In this document: piece by piece, positions 17,383 to 28,100 of the stretch
Numbering within the stretch: the stretch's first letter is position 1
Layout of the letters: each line of letters starts with the position of its first letter
Source: Paenibacillus_D sp047238105
Lineage (GTDB): Bacteria; Bacillota; Bacilli; Paenibacillales; Paenibacillaceae
Assembly: GCF_047238105.1 (NCBI RefSeq)
Contig: NZ_JBDFMD010000001.1
Coordinates: 5,332,001 to 5,396,000, forward strand
DNA length: 64,000 bases
Reading direction: 5' to 3'
Made by a program: the position numbers and the translations under genes
The notes under the pieces: model-generated
The model's input: the letters and a program-made list of their open reading frames with translations, nothing else
Database searches by the model: none
Told to the model about the DNA's origin: nothing

Positions 17383-20022
17383 ATGTCAATCTATGAAGAG
17401 TTAACTGGCGGCTGGGAGCTGGCATGGACGGAGCCCGGCGAGCGCCCCGACAACAGTGAATGGATCGAAGCGGCCGTTCCGGGCGAGGTCCATCTGGATC
17501 TGTTCAAGGCAGGCATTATCCCCGATCCTTACTATGGCACTAACTTTTTCAAATGCATGTGGATGGAGAAGACAGACTTCTGGTACCGCAAATCGTTCGA
17601 GGTGCCGGCGGAATACAGCGGCAAGCAGCTGATCCTGGAATTCAAGGGGCTGGATAACTTCGCCGATATCTGGCTCGATGAGCAGCATATTGCCTCGACG
17701 CGCAACATGTTCGTCGCGCATGAATTCGATCTGACCTCCAGGCTGCGGCCGGGCCACAGCCATGAGCTGCTGATCCGGCTGTCAGGGCCTATCAGCTATG
17801 TGAACAAGAACAATTATCCCGAGCTGCCGATGGATGTGTCGACGATCCCCTCCATCTTCAATATGCCGTGGCGTCATTACAGCCGCAAGATGCAGATGAG
17901 CTACGGCTGGGACAATGTGCCGCGCTTGCCCACCACCGGCATCTTCAGACCTGTCCTGCTGAAGGCCGTGAATCGCTGCCGGATCAAGGATGTCCATCTG
18001 AGCTGCGAGCTGCAGGGCGACTCTGCAAACGTATACACGGCAGTGGAGCTGCAGCGCTATGCTGCTGCTGCCGGTCTCCAGCTCCGGTATGAAGTGAGGG
18101 ATCAGGAAGGGAACCTTGTGCTGGAGAGGGAGACGGCCGTTGCTGACAATCATGCAACGGATAGCGGGTGTATCGCAAAGGAAACGCTGACGATCAATCA
18201 GCCGAGGCTGTGGTGGCCGCATCAGCTGGGAGAGCCGCATCTGTACACAGTATCGGTATCGGTATGGCAGGAGGGGCAGCAGCTCGATGTGTCCCGGCAG
18301 CGTTACGGGCTGCGGACCATCCGCGTTATCACGGAGCCGGCCCAGGAGCGCGAGGTGACGTATCGTGTCGGCAGACCGGGCGGCAAGCCTACCCTGGAGA
18401 TGGACGGCGGCGATGCGGGCGCCTGGTCCCGCGTGCCGCTGGATGAGCCGCAGACGGAGCAGGTGTCGCCTTTCCGGTTCGAGGTCAACGGGCAGCCGAT
18501 TTTTATCAAAGGCGTCAACTGGCAGCCGGCGGATTGCTTTCTCCCTCAGGTTACGAAGCAGAAGTATGAGGTGCTGCTCCGGCGGGTGAAGGAAGCGAAT
18601 CTCAACATGGTGCGCATCTGGGGCGGGGGAATCGTCGAGGACGACTATTTCTACGATCTGTGCGATGAACTCGGATTGCTCCTGTGGCAGGACTTCTTCT
18701 TCGCCTGTGCGATCTACCCGCAGGAGGACTGGTTCGCACGCGAGATCGAAGCCGAGGCAAGATACGTGATCAAGAAGCTGCGCAACCGCACGTCTCTGGC
18801 GATCTGGTGCGGGGATAACGAGGGCGATATGTTCAATACGGATCAGGGCAAGGATCCGGTCGCGGCGAACCGGCTGACCCATGCCGTCATCCCCGGCTTG
18901 CTGGAGCAGCTGGACCCGGCACGCTATTATCATCCGAGCAGCCCGTCCGGCGGCCGCTACCCGCGCAGCCCGTGGGCAGGCGACAAGCGGAACTGGGGCG
19001 CCTTCTATCCCAAAAACTTCTACGATCATATCCGCAACGACGAAGGGCGCTTCATCAGTGAAGGCGGCTCCTATTCGTTGCCTGGCATGCGCACGATCGA
19101 GATGTCGATCCCCGAGGAGCAGCGCTGGCCGGTCGAGACGTCAGAGGCCTGGTATTATCATCTGGGCAATGTGCCGGGACATCACCGCGGCTTCGAGACG
19201 AAGATGAGCGAATATGTCCGGGCCTACTTCGGAGAGCCGAAGGATCTGCCGGATTATATCTGGCTCAGCCAGTATGCGCAGGCGAATGGCTACAAGGCGT
19301 TCGCGGAGAACTTCCGCCGGCGCAAGTATGAATGCGACGGATTCCAGATCTGGAAGTATTGCGATACCTGGCCCTCGGGTGAGATGACGGTGGTCGATTA
19401 TTGCCTGGAGAACAAAGTAAGCTACTATTATTTGAAACGGGCCTGCGAGCCGCTCATCGCTTCGTTCAAGTATGTGGAGGACGGGTTTGAATACTGGATT
19501 GTTAACGATACGCTGCAAGAATGGCAAGGCACATTGCAGGTGTCGGCGGTCAACCTGATGACGGGGCAAGCTCATCTGCTGATGGAGACAGCGGCTTCGG
19601 CGGCTGCGGACAGCTCGACCTGCTTCGGCAAGGCTTCATGGACAGACCTGCAGGCTTACGATACGAAACGCTATGCCCTCGTGGCGAGACTGGAGGCAGG
19701 CGGCAAGGTCATCACACGCAATATTCAATTTATCGACGATTCGCTCAAGGATCTGGTCATTCCGGAGCCTGCAGCAGATTATGATGTGAAGCTGGCAGGG
19801 ACAGCCTGGCAGATTACCGTGCGAGCCCACACTTTTATCCGGGATGTAGGCGTCACGATGGAACAAAGCGATCCGGCCCTGCTGACCTACTCAGACAATC
19901 ACTTTGCCATGCTGCCGGGAGAGGAAGTCACAGTGACGGTGACAGGCGCGCAGTCCGGCGACCGGCCGCAGATTCAGCTAAGGGGTGCAGCGGGACATGA
20001 ACGTATTGCTCATCACGCCTGA
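17383..20022 (+). CDS. GH2 beta-mannosidase-like glycosidase, cytoplasmic
   Basis: 879 residues, no signal peptide. Domains: sugar-binding jelly-roll (~10-190, with WIEAAVPGEVHLDLFKAGIIPDPYYG, typical of beta-mannosidases), Ig-like domain (~195-310), TIM barrel (~350-640) and C-terminal beta domains. The predicted acid/base is E480 in IWCGDNEGD and the predicted nucleophile is E560 in FISEGGSYSLPG. The family uses a retaining mechanism; beta-mannosidases are the closest group by eye, but related GH2 exo-enzymes share this layout. About 35 extra residues near 322-358 (REVTYRVGRPGG...) sit between the Ig-like domain and the barrel. The gene is preceded by the LacI-type operator and overlaps the next sulfatase by 26 bases, so the two are co-transcribed. 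Confidence 0.88.
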   Translation: MSIYEELTGGWELAWTEPGERPDNSEWIEAAVPGEVHLDLFKAGIIPDPYYGTNFFKCMWMEKTDFWYRKSFEVPAEYSGKQLILEFKGLDNFADIWLDEQHIASTRNMFVAHEFDLTSRLRPGHSHELLIRLSGPISYVNKNNYPELPMDVSTIPSIFNMPWRHYSRKMQMSYGWDNVPRLPTTGIFRPVLLKAVNRCRIKDVHLSCELQGDSANVYTAVELQRYAAAAGLQLRYEVRDQEGNLVLERETAVADNHATDSGCIAKETLTINQPRLWWPHQLGEPHLYTVSVSVWQEGQQLDVSRQRYGLRTIRVITEPAQEREVTYRVGRPGGKPTLEMDGGDAGAWSRVPLDEPQTEQVSPFRFEVNGQPIFIKGVNWQPADCFLPQVTKQKYEVLLRRVKEANLNMVRIWGGGIVEDDYFYDLCDELGLLLWQDFFFACAIYPQEDWFAREIEAEARYVIKKLRNRTSLAIWCGDNEGDMFNTDQGKDPVAANRLTHAVIPGLLEQLDPARYYHPSSPSGGRYPRSPWAGDKRNWGAFYPKNFYDHIRNDEGRFISEGGSYSLPGMRTIEMSIPEEQRWPVETSEAWYYHLGNVPGHHRGFETKMSEYVRAYFGEPKDLPDYIWLSQYAQANGYKAFAENFRRRKYECDGFQIWKYCDTWPSGEMTVVDYCLENKVSYYYLKRACEPLIASFKYVEDGFEYWIVNDTLQEWQGTLQVSAVNLMTGQAHLLMETAASAAADSSTCFGKASWTDLQAYDTKRYALVARLEAGGKVITRNIQFIDDSLKDLVIPEPAADYDVKLAGTAWQITVRAHTFIRDVGVTMEQSDPALLTYSDNHFAMLPGEEVTVTVTGAQSGDRPQIQLRGAAGHERIAHHA

Positions 20023-21415
20023 TCAGTGGCGGGCCGATGCGCTCGGCTGCAGCGGGCATCGGATCGTAAAGACGCCGCATCTGGATGCGCTAGCCGGGGA
20101 GAGCCTGCGCTTCGAGCAATGCCACGTCCATAACTGGGTATGCGCGCCCTCGCGGGCCACGATTGTTACAGGGGCTCATCCCTCGGTGCATGGGGTGTTG
20201 TTCAACGATATGGATACCGATCTGCGGTTGACGCCGGTGCCGGAGCTGTTCCGGCAAGCCGGCTATCGCACCGGGCATGTCGGCAAATGGCACCACTATC
20301 CGAAGGGAGAGCGCTTCGGCTTCGAGACGATCCTGGCGCATGAGGGCTATCGCGATTACCTGGCAGCGCAAGGTCTGGATCCTGACCTCGGCGAGGAGTA
20401 CAAGGCGGATTGGACGAGGCAGTTCTCGACCTGGATCTCTCCGGTACCAGAAGAACACTATTTGACCGTCTATGAGACGGATCGGGCCATCGCGTATATC
20501 GATGAGCCTTCGGATCAGCCCTTCTTCCTGTGGTTGTCCTATGAGAAACCGCATCCGCCCTACAATCCGCCGGAGAGCTACGCAGACATGTATGACCCGG
20601 CAGCGCTGCCGCTGCCGGCCGGTTGGGAGGGATTGCGCGAAGGCGTGGCGCCGCATAAACGCGAAGATTCGGCCGAGCATTGGCGGACCGGCGTGCGGAC
20701 GGACGAGATGAGCGATGCGGATATCAGACGGACAACCGCCTATTATTACGCATCCATGAGCCTGGTAGACGCCCAGATCGGACGTTTGCTGCAGCATCTG
20801 GAGCAGCGCGGGCTAAGAGAGGACACCCTGATTGTGTTTACCTCGGATCACGGGGAGATGATGGGAGATCACAGGCTCTTGAACAAAGGTCCTTATCCTT
20901 ATGATGCGCTAACCCGTGTGCCGCTCATTATCCATGATCCGGGGAAGAGCATGGCAGGACATGTCGAGTCCAGACTCGTAAGTCAGATGGATGTCATCGC
21001 TACGCTGCTGTCGGCAGCAGGCATCGCCAAGCCGCCCCACGCAGAGGGAAGCTGTCTCCTTACAGCGGTTAGGCGAAGCGGACCGATTGTGGATGGCGTC
21101 TCCGGCCATCATTACGGACCGCACTACAACGTAAATATCCGCACGTGGCGGACGGAGCGATATCGGTACACGATGTATCAGTATTACGGCGCCGCACGCG
21201 AGCAGGATATTGTGGAAGAGCTTTTTGACAGGAGCAATGATCCCCATGAGCTGCACAATGTCGCCCGCCAGGAAGCTTATGCGGATATCGTAGGCGAGCT
21301 CCGCTTGCAGCTGCTTAGCGATACCATCAGACGGGAGCAGCAGCATTCGGCGGTGCGCGAGATCCGGGAACGGATGGGTAAAAGGGAAAATCGCGCGATC
21401 GGCAAAAACTTTTAG
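19997..21415 (+). CDS. Type I sulfatase, CxPSR type (sulfatase 5)
   Basis: 472 residues from the ATG at 19997; a GTG at 19985 in the same frame is less likely because AAGGGG directly abuts it. Formylglycine site C49-A-P-S-R53, active-site motif VGKWHHYP, distal metal motif TSDHGEMMGDH. No signal peptide. Its first 26 bases lie inside the end of the GH2 gene, so the products are probably made together; the sulfatase may uncover the sugar that the GH2 enzyme removes. A -35/-10 pair and an operator follow the stop codon and start the importer unit. Confidence 0.92.
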   Translation: MNVLLITPDQWRADALGCSGHRIVKTPHLDALAGESLRFEQCHVHNWVCAPSRATIVTGAHPSVHGVLFNDMDTDLRLTPVPELFRQAGYRTGHVGKWHHYPKGERFGFETILAHEGYRDYLAAQGLDPDLGEEYKADWTRQFSTWISPVPEEHYLTVYETDRAIAYIDEPSDQPFFLWLSYEKPHPPYNPPESYADMYDPAALPLPAGWEGLREGVAPHKREDSAEHWRTGVRTDEMSDADIRRTTAYYYASMSLVDAQIGRLLQHLEQRGLREDTLIVFTSDHGEMMGDHRLLNKGPYPYDALTRVPLIIHDPGKSMAGHVESRLVSQMDVIATLLSAAGIAKPPHAEGSCLLTAVRRSGPIVDGVSGHHYGPHYNVNIRTWRTERYRYTMYQYYGAAREQDIVEELFDRSNDPHELHNVARQEAYADIVGELRLQLLSDTIRREQQHSAVREIRERMGKRENRAIGKNF

Positions 21416-21430
21416 CTGCCGGATCTAGGA

Positions 21431-21459
21431 TTGTTTTTCCGGGCAGATTATGCTACTAT
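21431..21459 (+). promoter_or_regulatory. Candidate sigma-A promoter of the ABC importer unit
   Basis: TTGTTT (21431-21436) and TACTAT (21454-21459) are separated by 17 bases. The operator palindrome starts 8 bases after the -10 box. The arrangement matches that at 17285-17333. Confidence 0.5.
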
Positions 21460-21467
21460 AGCATTAA

Positions 21468-21480
21468 CGAAAGTCTTTCG
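21468..21480 (+). promoter_or_regulatory. LacI-type operator palindrome CGAAAGTCTTTCG
   Basis: Reverse complement of the 13-mer at 17321-17333, flanked by TTAA and TAAT. It covers the expected transcription start of the importer genes. Confidence 0.75.
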
Positions 21481-21578
21481 TAATTTTTAGTTTAGATGTG
21501 AAATGAAGGCGTTATCAAAAGGCAATGCGACCTGCGATGTTATCCGTTTTAAGGGTCGGCGATCAGGAGGATAGGGCT

Positions 21579-22481
21579 ATGGAGTGGAGGAAACAGTTAA
21601 GGCGCGGCATTCCGATGTACATCATGATTTTGCCGGGGCTGTTGTTTTTCGTAATTTTCAAGTATGTTCCGATGTTTGGGATTATTGTTGCATTCAAGGA
21701 GTACAACCCGTTTGCGGGATTTTGGGGAAGTGAATGGGTTGGACTGGATCATTTTGTCCGGCTGTTCTCGGAGGTCAGGTTTGTCACGCTGCTGAGAAAC
21801 ACTTTGATCCTCTCTCTGTTGGATATTCTCTTTTATTTTCCGGCACCGATCCTGCTTGCGCTGATGCTTAACGAGGTCCGGCTGCGCTGGTATAAAAGCG
21901 CGATTCAGACGATCGCCTATGCGCCTCATTTTATCTCCTGGGTAGTTATTGTTGGGATCACAATCACTCTGTTCTCTGCACAGGACGGCTCGGTGAATAT
22001 TATGCTGGATCGCCTGGGCTTTGACCGGATCGAGCTGATGACGGATCCCGCCTACTTTCGTCCTTTATGGGTGATACACAATATCTGGAACGGTACAGGC
22101 TGGGGAGCGATCATCTTCCTTGCCGCCATGGCCTCCATCGACCCGACGCTTTACGAGTCTGCACGTGTGGACGGCGCCGGCCGGTTCAAGCAGATCTGGC
22201 ATATTACCTTACCAGGTATTATGAACGTCGTCATCATCTTGTTCATTCTGCGCCTGGGGAACTTCATGGATATCGGCTTCGAGCATATCTATCTGCTCCA
22301 GAACTCGCTCAATATGAATGTCTCCGATGTGTTTGACACTTACGTCTATCGTACCGGTCTGCTGCGCGGTGAATTCAGCTACTCGACGGCAGTCGGACTG
22401 TTCAAATCGCTGATTGGTATTGTTCTGGTTCTCGGAGCCAACAGACTGGCCAAGAAGCTCGGTCAGGAAGGGGTGTTCTAG
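21579..22481 (+). CDS. Sugar ABC transporter permease, LplB/YteP type
   Basis: 300 residues from the ATG at 21579, which has CAGGAGG 8 bases upstream. Six predicted membrane segments; the start (IPMYIMILPGLLFFVIFKYVPMFGIIVAFKEY) is highly typical of LplB/YteP-like permeases. The cytoplasmic loop that contacts the ATPase (EAA-like motif) is YESARVDGAGRFKQIWHITLPGI. It forms the inner-membrane channel together with the next gene product and moves oligosaccharides delivered by the lipoprotein at 23485. No ATPase gene is present; related B. subtilis systems borrow a shared ATPase, MsmX. The size of cargo in this family (disaccharides to longer uronic oligosaccharides) fits import of partly cut polymer. 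Confidence 0.92.
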   Translation: MEWRKQLRRGIPMYIMILPGLLFFVIFKYVPMFGIIVAFKEYNPFAGFWGSEWVGLDHFVRLFSEVRFVTLLRNTLILSLLDILFYFPAPILLALMLNEVRLRWYKSAIQTIAYAPHFISWVVIVGITITLFSAQDGSVNIMLDRLGFDRIELMTDPAYFRPLWVIHNIWNGTGWGAIIFLAAMASIDPTLYESARVDGAGRFKQIWHITLPGIMNVVIILFILRLGNFMDIGFEHIYLLQNSLNMNVSDVFDTYVYRTGLLRGEFSYSTAVGLFKSLIGIVLVLGANRLAKKLGQEGVF

Positions 22482-22482
22482 G

Positions 22483-23349
22483 ATGAATCAGAACGCGAAG
22501 GATAAAGCATTTGATTACGCAATCATAATCATATTACTGGTGTTCGGCCTGCTCATTCTGTTGCCCTTGCTCTATGTCATCTTCAGCTCATTTGCTACGA
22601 AGCAGGAGATCAACACCCGGGGGTTCTTTATCTTCCCGAATGTGTGGACACTGGACTCTTACCGCTTCCTGTTCTCCCACAACGGGTTTGTAACCGCTTA
22701 TAAGAATGCCGTGATCATCACGGTCGTCGGCACGGCAATCAATATAGTGCTTACCTCGCTGATGGCTTACGGACTGTCCAAGCGCTGGCTTATCGGCCGC
22801 AGCACGATCAGCTTCATGGTCGTATTTACGATGCTGTTCTCGGGGGGCATGATCCCGACCTACCTCGTCGTCTACAGTCTAGGACTGATCAACAGCTACT
22901 GGTCGATCTGGCTCGTCAATGCGATTCTATCGTTTAATCTGATCGTGATGCGCAGCTTCTTCCAGAACATTCCCGTGGAGCTGGAGGAATCGGCCCGGAT
23001 CGACGGCAGCGGCGAGTGGCGGCTGCTCGTCCAGATCATCCTGCCGCTGTCGATGCCGGCGATTGCGACCTTTACCCTGTTCTATCTCGTCTTCCAGTGG
23101 AACACGTACTTTACGGCGATCCTGTACCTCAACGATACCCGGATGTACCCGCTGCAGGTGTTTCTGAGACAGATACTCGTCGGCGCGGATATTCTGATGC
23201 AGACGACAGGCACGGAATCCGAGTACGAGTACAGCCCGGCTGTCCGCAACGCCTCGATTTTCTTAACTGCGCTGCCGCTTCTCATTATTTATCCGTTCAT
23301 GCAAAAGCACTTCAATAAAGGGATGCTGCTCGGTTCGGTTAAGGGTTAA
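22483..23349 (+). CDS. Sugar ABC transporter permease, LplC/YtcP type
   Basis: 288 residues from the ATG at 22483, one base after the stop codon of the first permease, with AGGAAGGGG upstream. Six predicted membrane segments; FDYAIIIILLVFGLLILLPLLYVIFSSFAT and the EAA-like loop ELEESARIDGSGEWRLLVQIILPLSMP mark the family. It pairs with the upstream permease as a heterodimer. A longer in-frame extension to 22414 overlaps the first permease and is not expected to be used. The solute-binding lipoprotein follows after 135 bases. Confidence 0.92.
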   Translation: MNQNAKDKAFDYAIIIILLVFGLLILLPLLYVIFSSFATKQEINTRGFFIFPNVWTLDSYRFLFSHNGFVTAYKNAVIITVVGTAINIVLTSLMAYGLSKRWLIGRSTISFMVVFTMLFSGGMIPTYLVVYSLGLINSYWSIWLVNAILSFNLIVMRSFFQNIPVELEESARIDGSGEWRLLVQIILPLSMPAIATFTLFYLVFQWNTYFTAILYLNDTRMYPLQVFLRQILVGADILMQTTGTESEYEYSPAVRNASIFLTALPLLIIYPFMQKHFNKGMLLGSVKG

Positions 23350-23484
23350 GCTGCTCATGAAGGGGCAGCAAGCCTGAATGGCACGTTATTCTGACTGGGA
23401 GGTGGGGAGAACGCTTGTAGGATTGAACGATGGATGTGTGCAAAGCGTTTGGTGTACCAATCAACTGAGGAGGGGCTAGTCGAA

Positions 23485-25035
23485 ATGAAATCCATGAAAC
23501 TTACGGTCTTGTTGATCATGATCTGCAGCCTGCTGATCGCCTGTACGAACAGTAACACGAATGGGGAGACGCCGGGCAGCGGCAATAGTCCGTCAGAGGA
23601 GACGCCGGCCAATGATCCGGCCGTCATCGATGACGGTACGGAAACGCTGGACATCCGCATCATGACGCCGGCATGGGGCGGTGGCGGGATGGAGGATGAC
23701 CACCCGGTGCTGCTCAAGCTGGAAGAGGAGCTGAATATTAATCTGGACATCGAGTGGGCGCCGGCTCCAGAGTATAGAGAGAAAACGAGCGTGCTCGCGG
23801 CATCGAACAATTTCCCGGATGTCTATGTTATTGATTTCAATGATTTTCTGAAATATCGCGACCAGGGCATCTTCCTGGATGTGAAGCCGCTGCTCGATCA
23901 ATATCCGAATCTGCAACAGAATTCGAGCGAGGAGTACCTGCAGATCGGCAACCCGGCGGATCATTATTACGGTCTGACCTGGTATGTCCATCCGACGCGC
24001 GACTCGATTGTGATTCGTCAGGACTGGCTTGATCACCTGGGCCTGCAAATGCCGGACACGATTGATGAGTTCTATGAGGTGGCGAAGGCGTTTGCACTGC
24101 AGGACCCGAATCAGAGTGGTCAAAACGACACGGTCGGCTTCAGCTTCTCCGTGGATCCGAACACAGCAACCTTCCAGGCGATTCCGTATATTGAAGGAGC
24201 GTTTGGCCTGGCCAACGGCTGGAAGGATATCGACGGCGAGCTCGTTCCGAAGCAGGTGCAGACGGAAGAACTGAAGGCGTTTATCGGTTTCCTCAGGAAG
24301 GCTTATGAAGAAGGCGTGCTGGACAAGGATTTTGCGGTTCTGAAGCGCAATGAGCTGGCCGAGAAATTCAGATCGAACAAGCTCGGGATCGGTGCTGCCC
24401 GTCCTGAGGTTGCGGATACAACCTTTATCAAGCCGCTGACGGACCTGGTGCCGGAGGCGACGATCACGCAGATGGTGCCTCCTGCAGGACCTAATGGCGA
24501 CCGGGCCTCCGAGACGTTCTCGCCCGCAGACCGCAAGGTCGTCATCAACGCCAAGATCGATGAGAAGAAGCAGCACCGGATTCTGAGACTGCTCGATTAT
24601 ATGGTCTCTGAGGAAGGCGCAGATATGCTGAAGCACGGCATTGAGGATATCCATTATACGAAAGTGTCGGACGATGTCTACGAGAAGCTCCCGGCTTACG
24701 ATGAAGAGCGGCCGCAGCTGTTTGGCGAATGGTTCTTCAAGCCGGAAGGCGTGGGTTTCTGGAAGTGGGATTCAGAGGAGCTCGTAGAGAAAGCGAACTC
24801 CTGGTATGAGGTGAACGCTGCCTACGAATGGCAGAATGAAGGGCTGGGCCTGATCTCGGAGACGAATAACCGGGCCGGGGCGGAGATCAATACCGTATTC
24901 ATGCAAACGATGATCGAAATCATCGTCGGCAGGCAGCCGCTGGACGCTGTCGAACAGGCCGTGGCGACCTGGAAGAGCAATGGCGGGGATCAGATCATCC
25001 AGGAAATGAATGAAGCGTATGCGGAATTGAAATAA
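23485..25035 (+). CDS. Extracellular solute-binding lipoprotein, LplA/YtcQ type
   Basis: 516 residues from the ATG at 23485, preceded by TGAGGAGGGG. The N-terminus has a lipoprotein signal ending in the lipobox LLIAC, so C19 would carry the lipid and hold the protein on the outer face of the membrane. The family is the large (about 500-residue) oligosaccharide-binding proteins that feed LplBC/YteP-YtcP permeases; the characteristic pattern here is FPDVYVIDFNDFLKYRDQGIFLDV and PNTATFQAIPYIEGAFG. It captures products released by the surface enzymes. Because the downstream sulfatases are cytoplasmic, its ligand is probably still sulfated, which would make the binding site unusual (inference). 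Confidence 0.92.
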   Translation: MKSMKLTVLLIMICSLLIACTNSNTNGETPGSGNSPSEETPANDPAVIDDGTETLDIRIMTPAWGGGGMEDDHPVLLKLEEELNINLDIEWAPAPEYREKTSVLAASNNFPDVYVIDFNDFLKYRDQGIFLDVKPLLDQYPNLQQNSSEEYLQIGNPADHYYGLTWYVHPTRDSIVIRQDWLDHLGLQMPDTIDEFYEVAKAFALQDPNQSGQNDTVGFSFSVDPNTATFQAIPYIEGAFGLANGWKDIDGELVPKQVQTEELKAFIGFLRKAYEEGVLDKDFAVLKRNELAEKFRSNKLGIGAARPEVADTTFIKPLTDLVPEATITQMVPPAGPNGDRASETFSPADRKVVINAKIDEKKQHRILRLLDYMVSEEGADMLKHGIEDIHYTKVSDDVYEKLPAYDEERPQLFGEWFFKPEGVGFWKWDSEELVEKANSWYEVNAAYEWQNEGLGLISETNNRAGAEINTVFMQTMIEIIVGRQPLDAVEQAVATWKSNGGDQIIQEMNEAYAELK

Positions 25036-25062
25036 GGGTAATCAAGTCAGGATTGAAGCGAG

Positions 25063-25107
25063 ACGGACACCAGGGATGCAGACAAACGCCAGGTGTCCGT
25101 TTCATTT
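25063..25107 (+). terminator. Likely terminator after the importer operon
   Basis: ACGGACACC (25063-25071) pairs with GGTGTCCGT (25092-25100) across a 20-base loop, followed by TTTCATTT. The tail is imperfect and the next gene's ribosome binding site follows closely. Confidence 0.55.
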
Positions 25108-25134
25108 GAAAGCTATATTCGGAAGGAGTTTATT

Positions 25135-28100
25135 ATGAAAAAACGAACAAGCCTGCTGGTTAAGCTGGGTGTGTCCTTACTGTCTTTAAGCTTGGTCTTG
25201 CAAGCGTTATCATGGGCGGGGGGCGAGACGCCCGCCGCGTATGCTGCTGAAGGGGTGACGATCGGCTTCGAAGCATCGGAAGGGTATGTGGTCGGGGATG
25301 TCAACGGACAGCCTCCCACTGGCGGCGGAACCAAATGGTCATCCAATGCGCCTGCCGGCACCTCGATGTTCGAGGTCGTAGAGGGCATAGGCCCAGGGGG
25401 AGGCCGGGCCATCGTGGCGCCTGTAGTGAACCCTGCATTGACGAACAATCGGACGCTCCTGTATAACCCGACAGCTGCTGAGCTGGGAGCGGATTCCCTT
25501 CAGCACATCAAGCTGGGTTACAGCTTCGATCTGATGGCGAACTTCACGCCTGATCCGCCATCGTTTTCCAATATTTGGACAATAGGACTCGGGACCGCAG
25601 CGAACACGACCGATATGGCAGCACGAATCCAAGTAAGAGGCAACGGAAAGATGGTCTATAGCTATGATGATTCAAATACAGGCTTGATCGTCAAGAAGGA
25701 GGATGGCTCGGATCTGGTTCTGGAGGAAGGACAATGGGTAACGATCCAGGGGCAGCTGGACTTTGTGAGCAAGACCTATACGCTTGAAGTGAACGGCGTC
25801 ACGCAATTGAATTCGATGGAAGGCGAGGAGATAGGCTTTCGGGCAGCTTCGCTTGATGCCTTTCACAGCCTGATGCTTCGCAATGTGGTAGCGGGATCCA
25901 ATTCGCTATATCAATCTATTGGGATTGATAACGTCAGCTTGATGAATCTGACTGAGGATCCTGGCGGAGAAGAGCCTGGAGAACGAACGGCCAAGTGGCA
26001 TCAGGTGTCCCTGCGCACCGCGTGGGAGCGAGATCAGCAGTTAACAGGCGGCGACGGTTCTCAGGTGCCTCGGTATATGGTGTTTTCTCCGAAAAACAAT
26101 TATGAAACCGTGTTCATGGGTGTGGATACAGCCGGGCTGTACCGGAGCGATGATGGCGGCGCCTCCTGGACCTCCAAGATGGAGGGGATCGACGCTTTTT
26201 ATGTCAAGACGATTGCTGTCGATCCGGGCAACGAGGATGTCGTCTATGCCTTTGTAGGCGGCAACCCGACCTTCAACTCACTGGCGAAGGGACTCTACCT
26301 AAGCGAGGACAACGGCGAAAGCTGGGTGAAGGTGGAGCACTTCCGCTCACAGCAGCCGCCTGCCAATGCCCGCTTGATTGGCGTATTCCCCGACAATCAC
26401 AATCCGACCCTGGATCGCGCCAATGAGCTGCTGGTAGGGAGCCATGACGGATTGTATAAGACGAATGATGGAGGGGCGACCTTCGTCCAGAAGGGGCAAT
26501 CGACGGTGAGCGGTTATGTCACCAGTATCCTCATCGATCCTGTCGATCCCGATGTCGTCTATGCCGCAACGAATCAAGGCCTATACAGGAGTGTTGACCG
26601 CGGGGAGACTTTTGCTTCCTATACCGCGGGCCTGCCTTCGCCTTTGGCTGTGGCAGCCATGGCGATCGATCCGGATGGGACGATTGTATATGCTATCGTG
26701 AACAGCAAGCAGGTGTACCGCAATGTCCAGAATTCCGGTTGGACGGCTGTCACAGCGGGCCTGCCGACGCCTGCGGCACTCAACAACGGGACCTTCTACG
26801 ATATTCAAGTCCATCCGGCAGACGGCAGTCATCTCATGCTTGGACTCTCCCGCATAGGGGCCCAGGGGAATTTCTATCACAGTAACGATTATGGTCAGAG
26901 CTGGACAAGAATTTATCATACCAACGATCCGAATCGGTTCGCAGGCTCAACCGCCAATCCCGAGCATGCTTTTGCTCCGGATCCCACGGATAAGGATACG
27001 TGGCTGAAGCCGTTTAATCTGGGCACCATCTACAAGACGATCGACTCCGGTCAGACCTGGGAGTGGAGCAGCGAGAACTACGGCGGAGCACGCTTCAGAC
27101 GATTGGTTACGAATCCGCACGACCCCAACCACATGGTCATTACGACCATCGATCTGGGTCCGAGAGTAACCTTTGACGGCGGCCAGTCGTTCGAGCAGGC
27201 GAGTGCGGTCCGCAATACCCGCCTGGACGGCATGGGCGGCATCATGATCAGCGAGCCGGGCCAGACCGATTCGGCTACTGTCTATGCCGGCATCGGCATG
27301 CACAGTCCGGTTCATGAAGGCGACCTCCAGGTCAGCACGGATGGCGGTCGTCAGTACTCCGTCGTCCCGGGTACAAACGGCAAGCAAAAAACCAAAATTA
27401 CCATCCATCCGCAGGATAATGATTACATTTACGCGGGTGACGTGATCAGTACGGACGGCGGCGACACCTGGAGCAACATCTCCCGGTATGTCTCGGCAAG
27501 TCTGCCCGGTACCTTCAATCAAACCAATCCGTACGCGAACCCGCAAGAGAGCTATGACTTTGGCTCCGTGCCTGTCAGAATCTCGTCCAATCTGAGTATC
27601 GGCAACGTGCAGGGCACGACCGTCACGTACCGTCTCGCAGACGATGACGGCAACGAGGTCGCAGTCTGGCTCAAGCGGGAAGGCGCACAGACACAGATTT
27701 ATTACCGGATCATCGATGGCTCCTATGACAGCGGCGAACAGCTCCACACAGCAGTAAACACTGCGACATCGCTTATGATGGATGTATCGCCAGCCTATCT
27801 GCGGATCAAATCGACAGGCGATGCGAGGATGGTGCCTCACTCTTTTGAGAACACCGACAACTACAAGCTCACTGTAACTGTAGATCATCCGGATACAGCC
27901 GTGCAGGCTTCTGCGACGGGGTTGAATGTCGAGACCTCTGTCGTTCAGATCGTCGGCGCAGACCCGGTGGATCCGGAGAAGCTGTATTTGTTCGACGGGT
28001 TGAATGTGTACCGCTCGGAGGATGCGGGTGAATCGCTGGCATTGGTCAACACGCTGCCGGATGCCGATCCGGTCAATCTCCATCGCAACTTCATCATGTC

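Noticed and set aside
23439..23454. CRE-like TGCAAAGCGTTTGGTG upstream of the solute-binding protein
   Set aside because: Spacing and several conserved positions do not fit the consensus, so catabolite control by CcpA cannot be claimed here.
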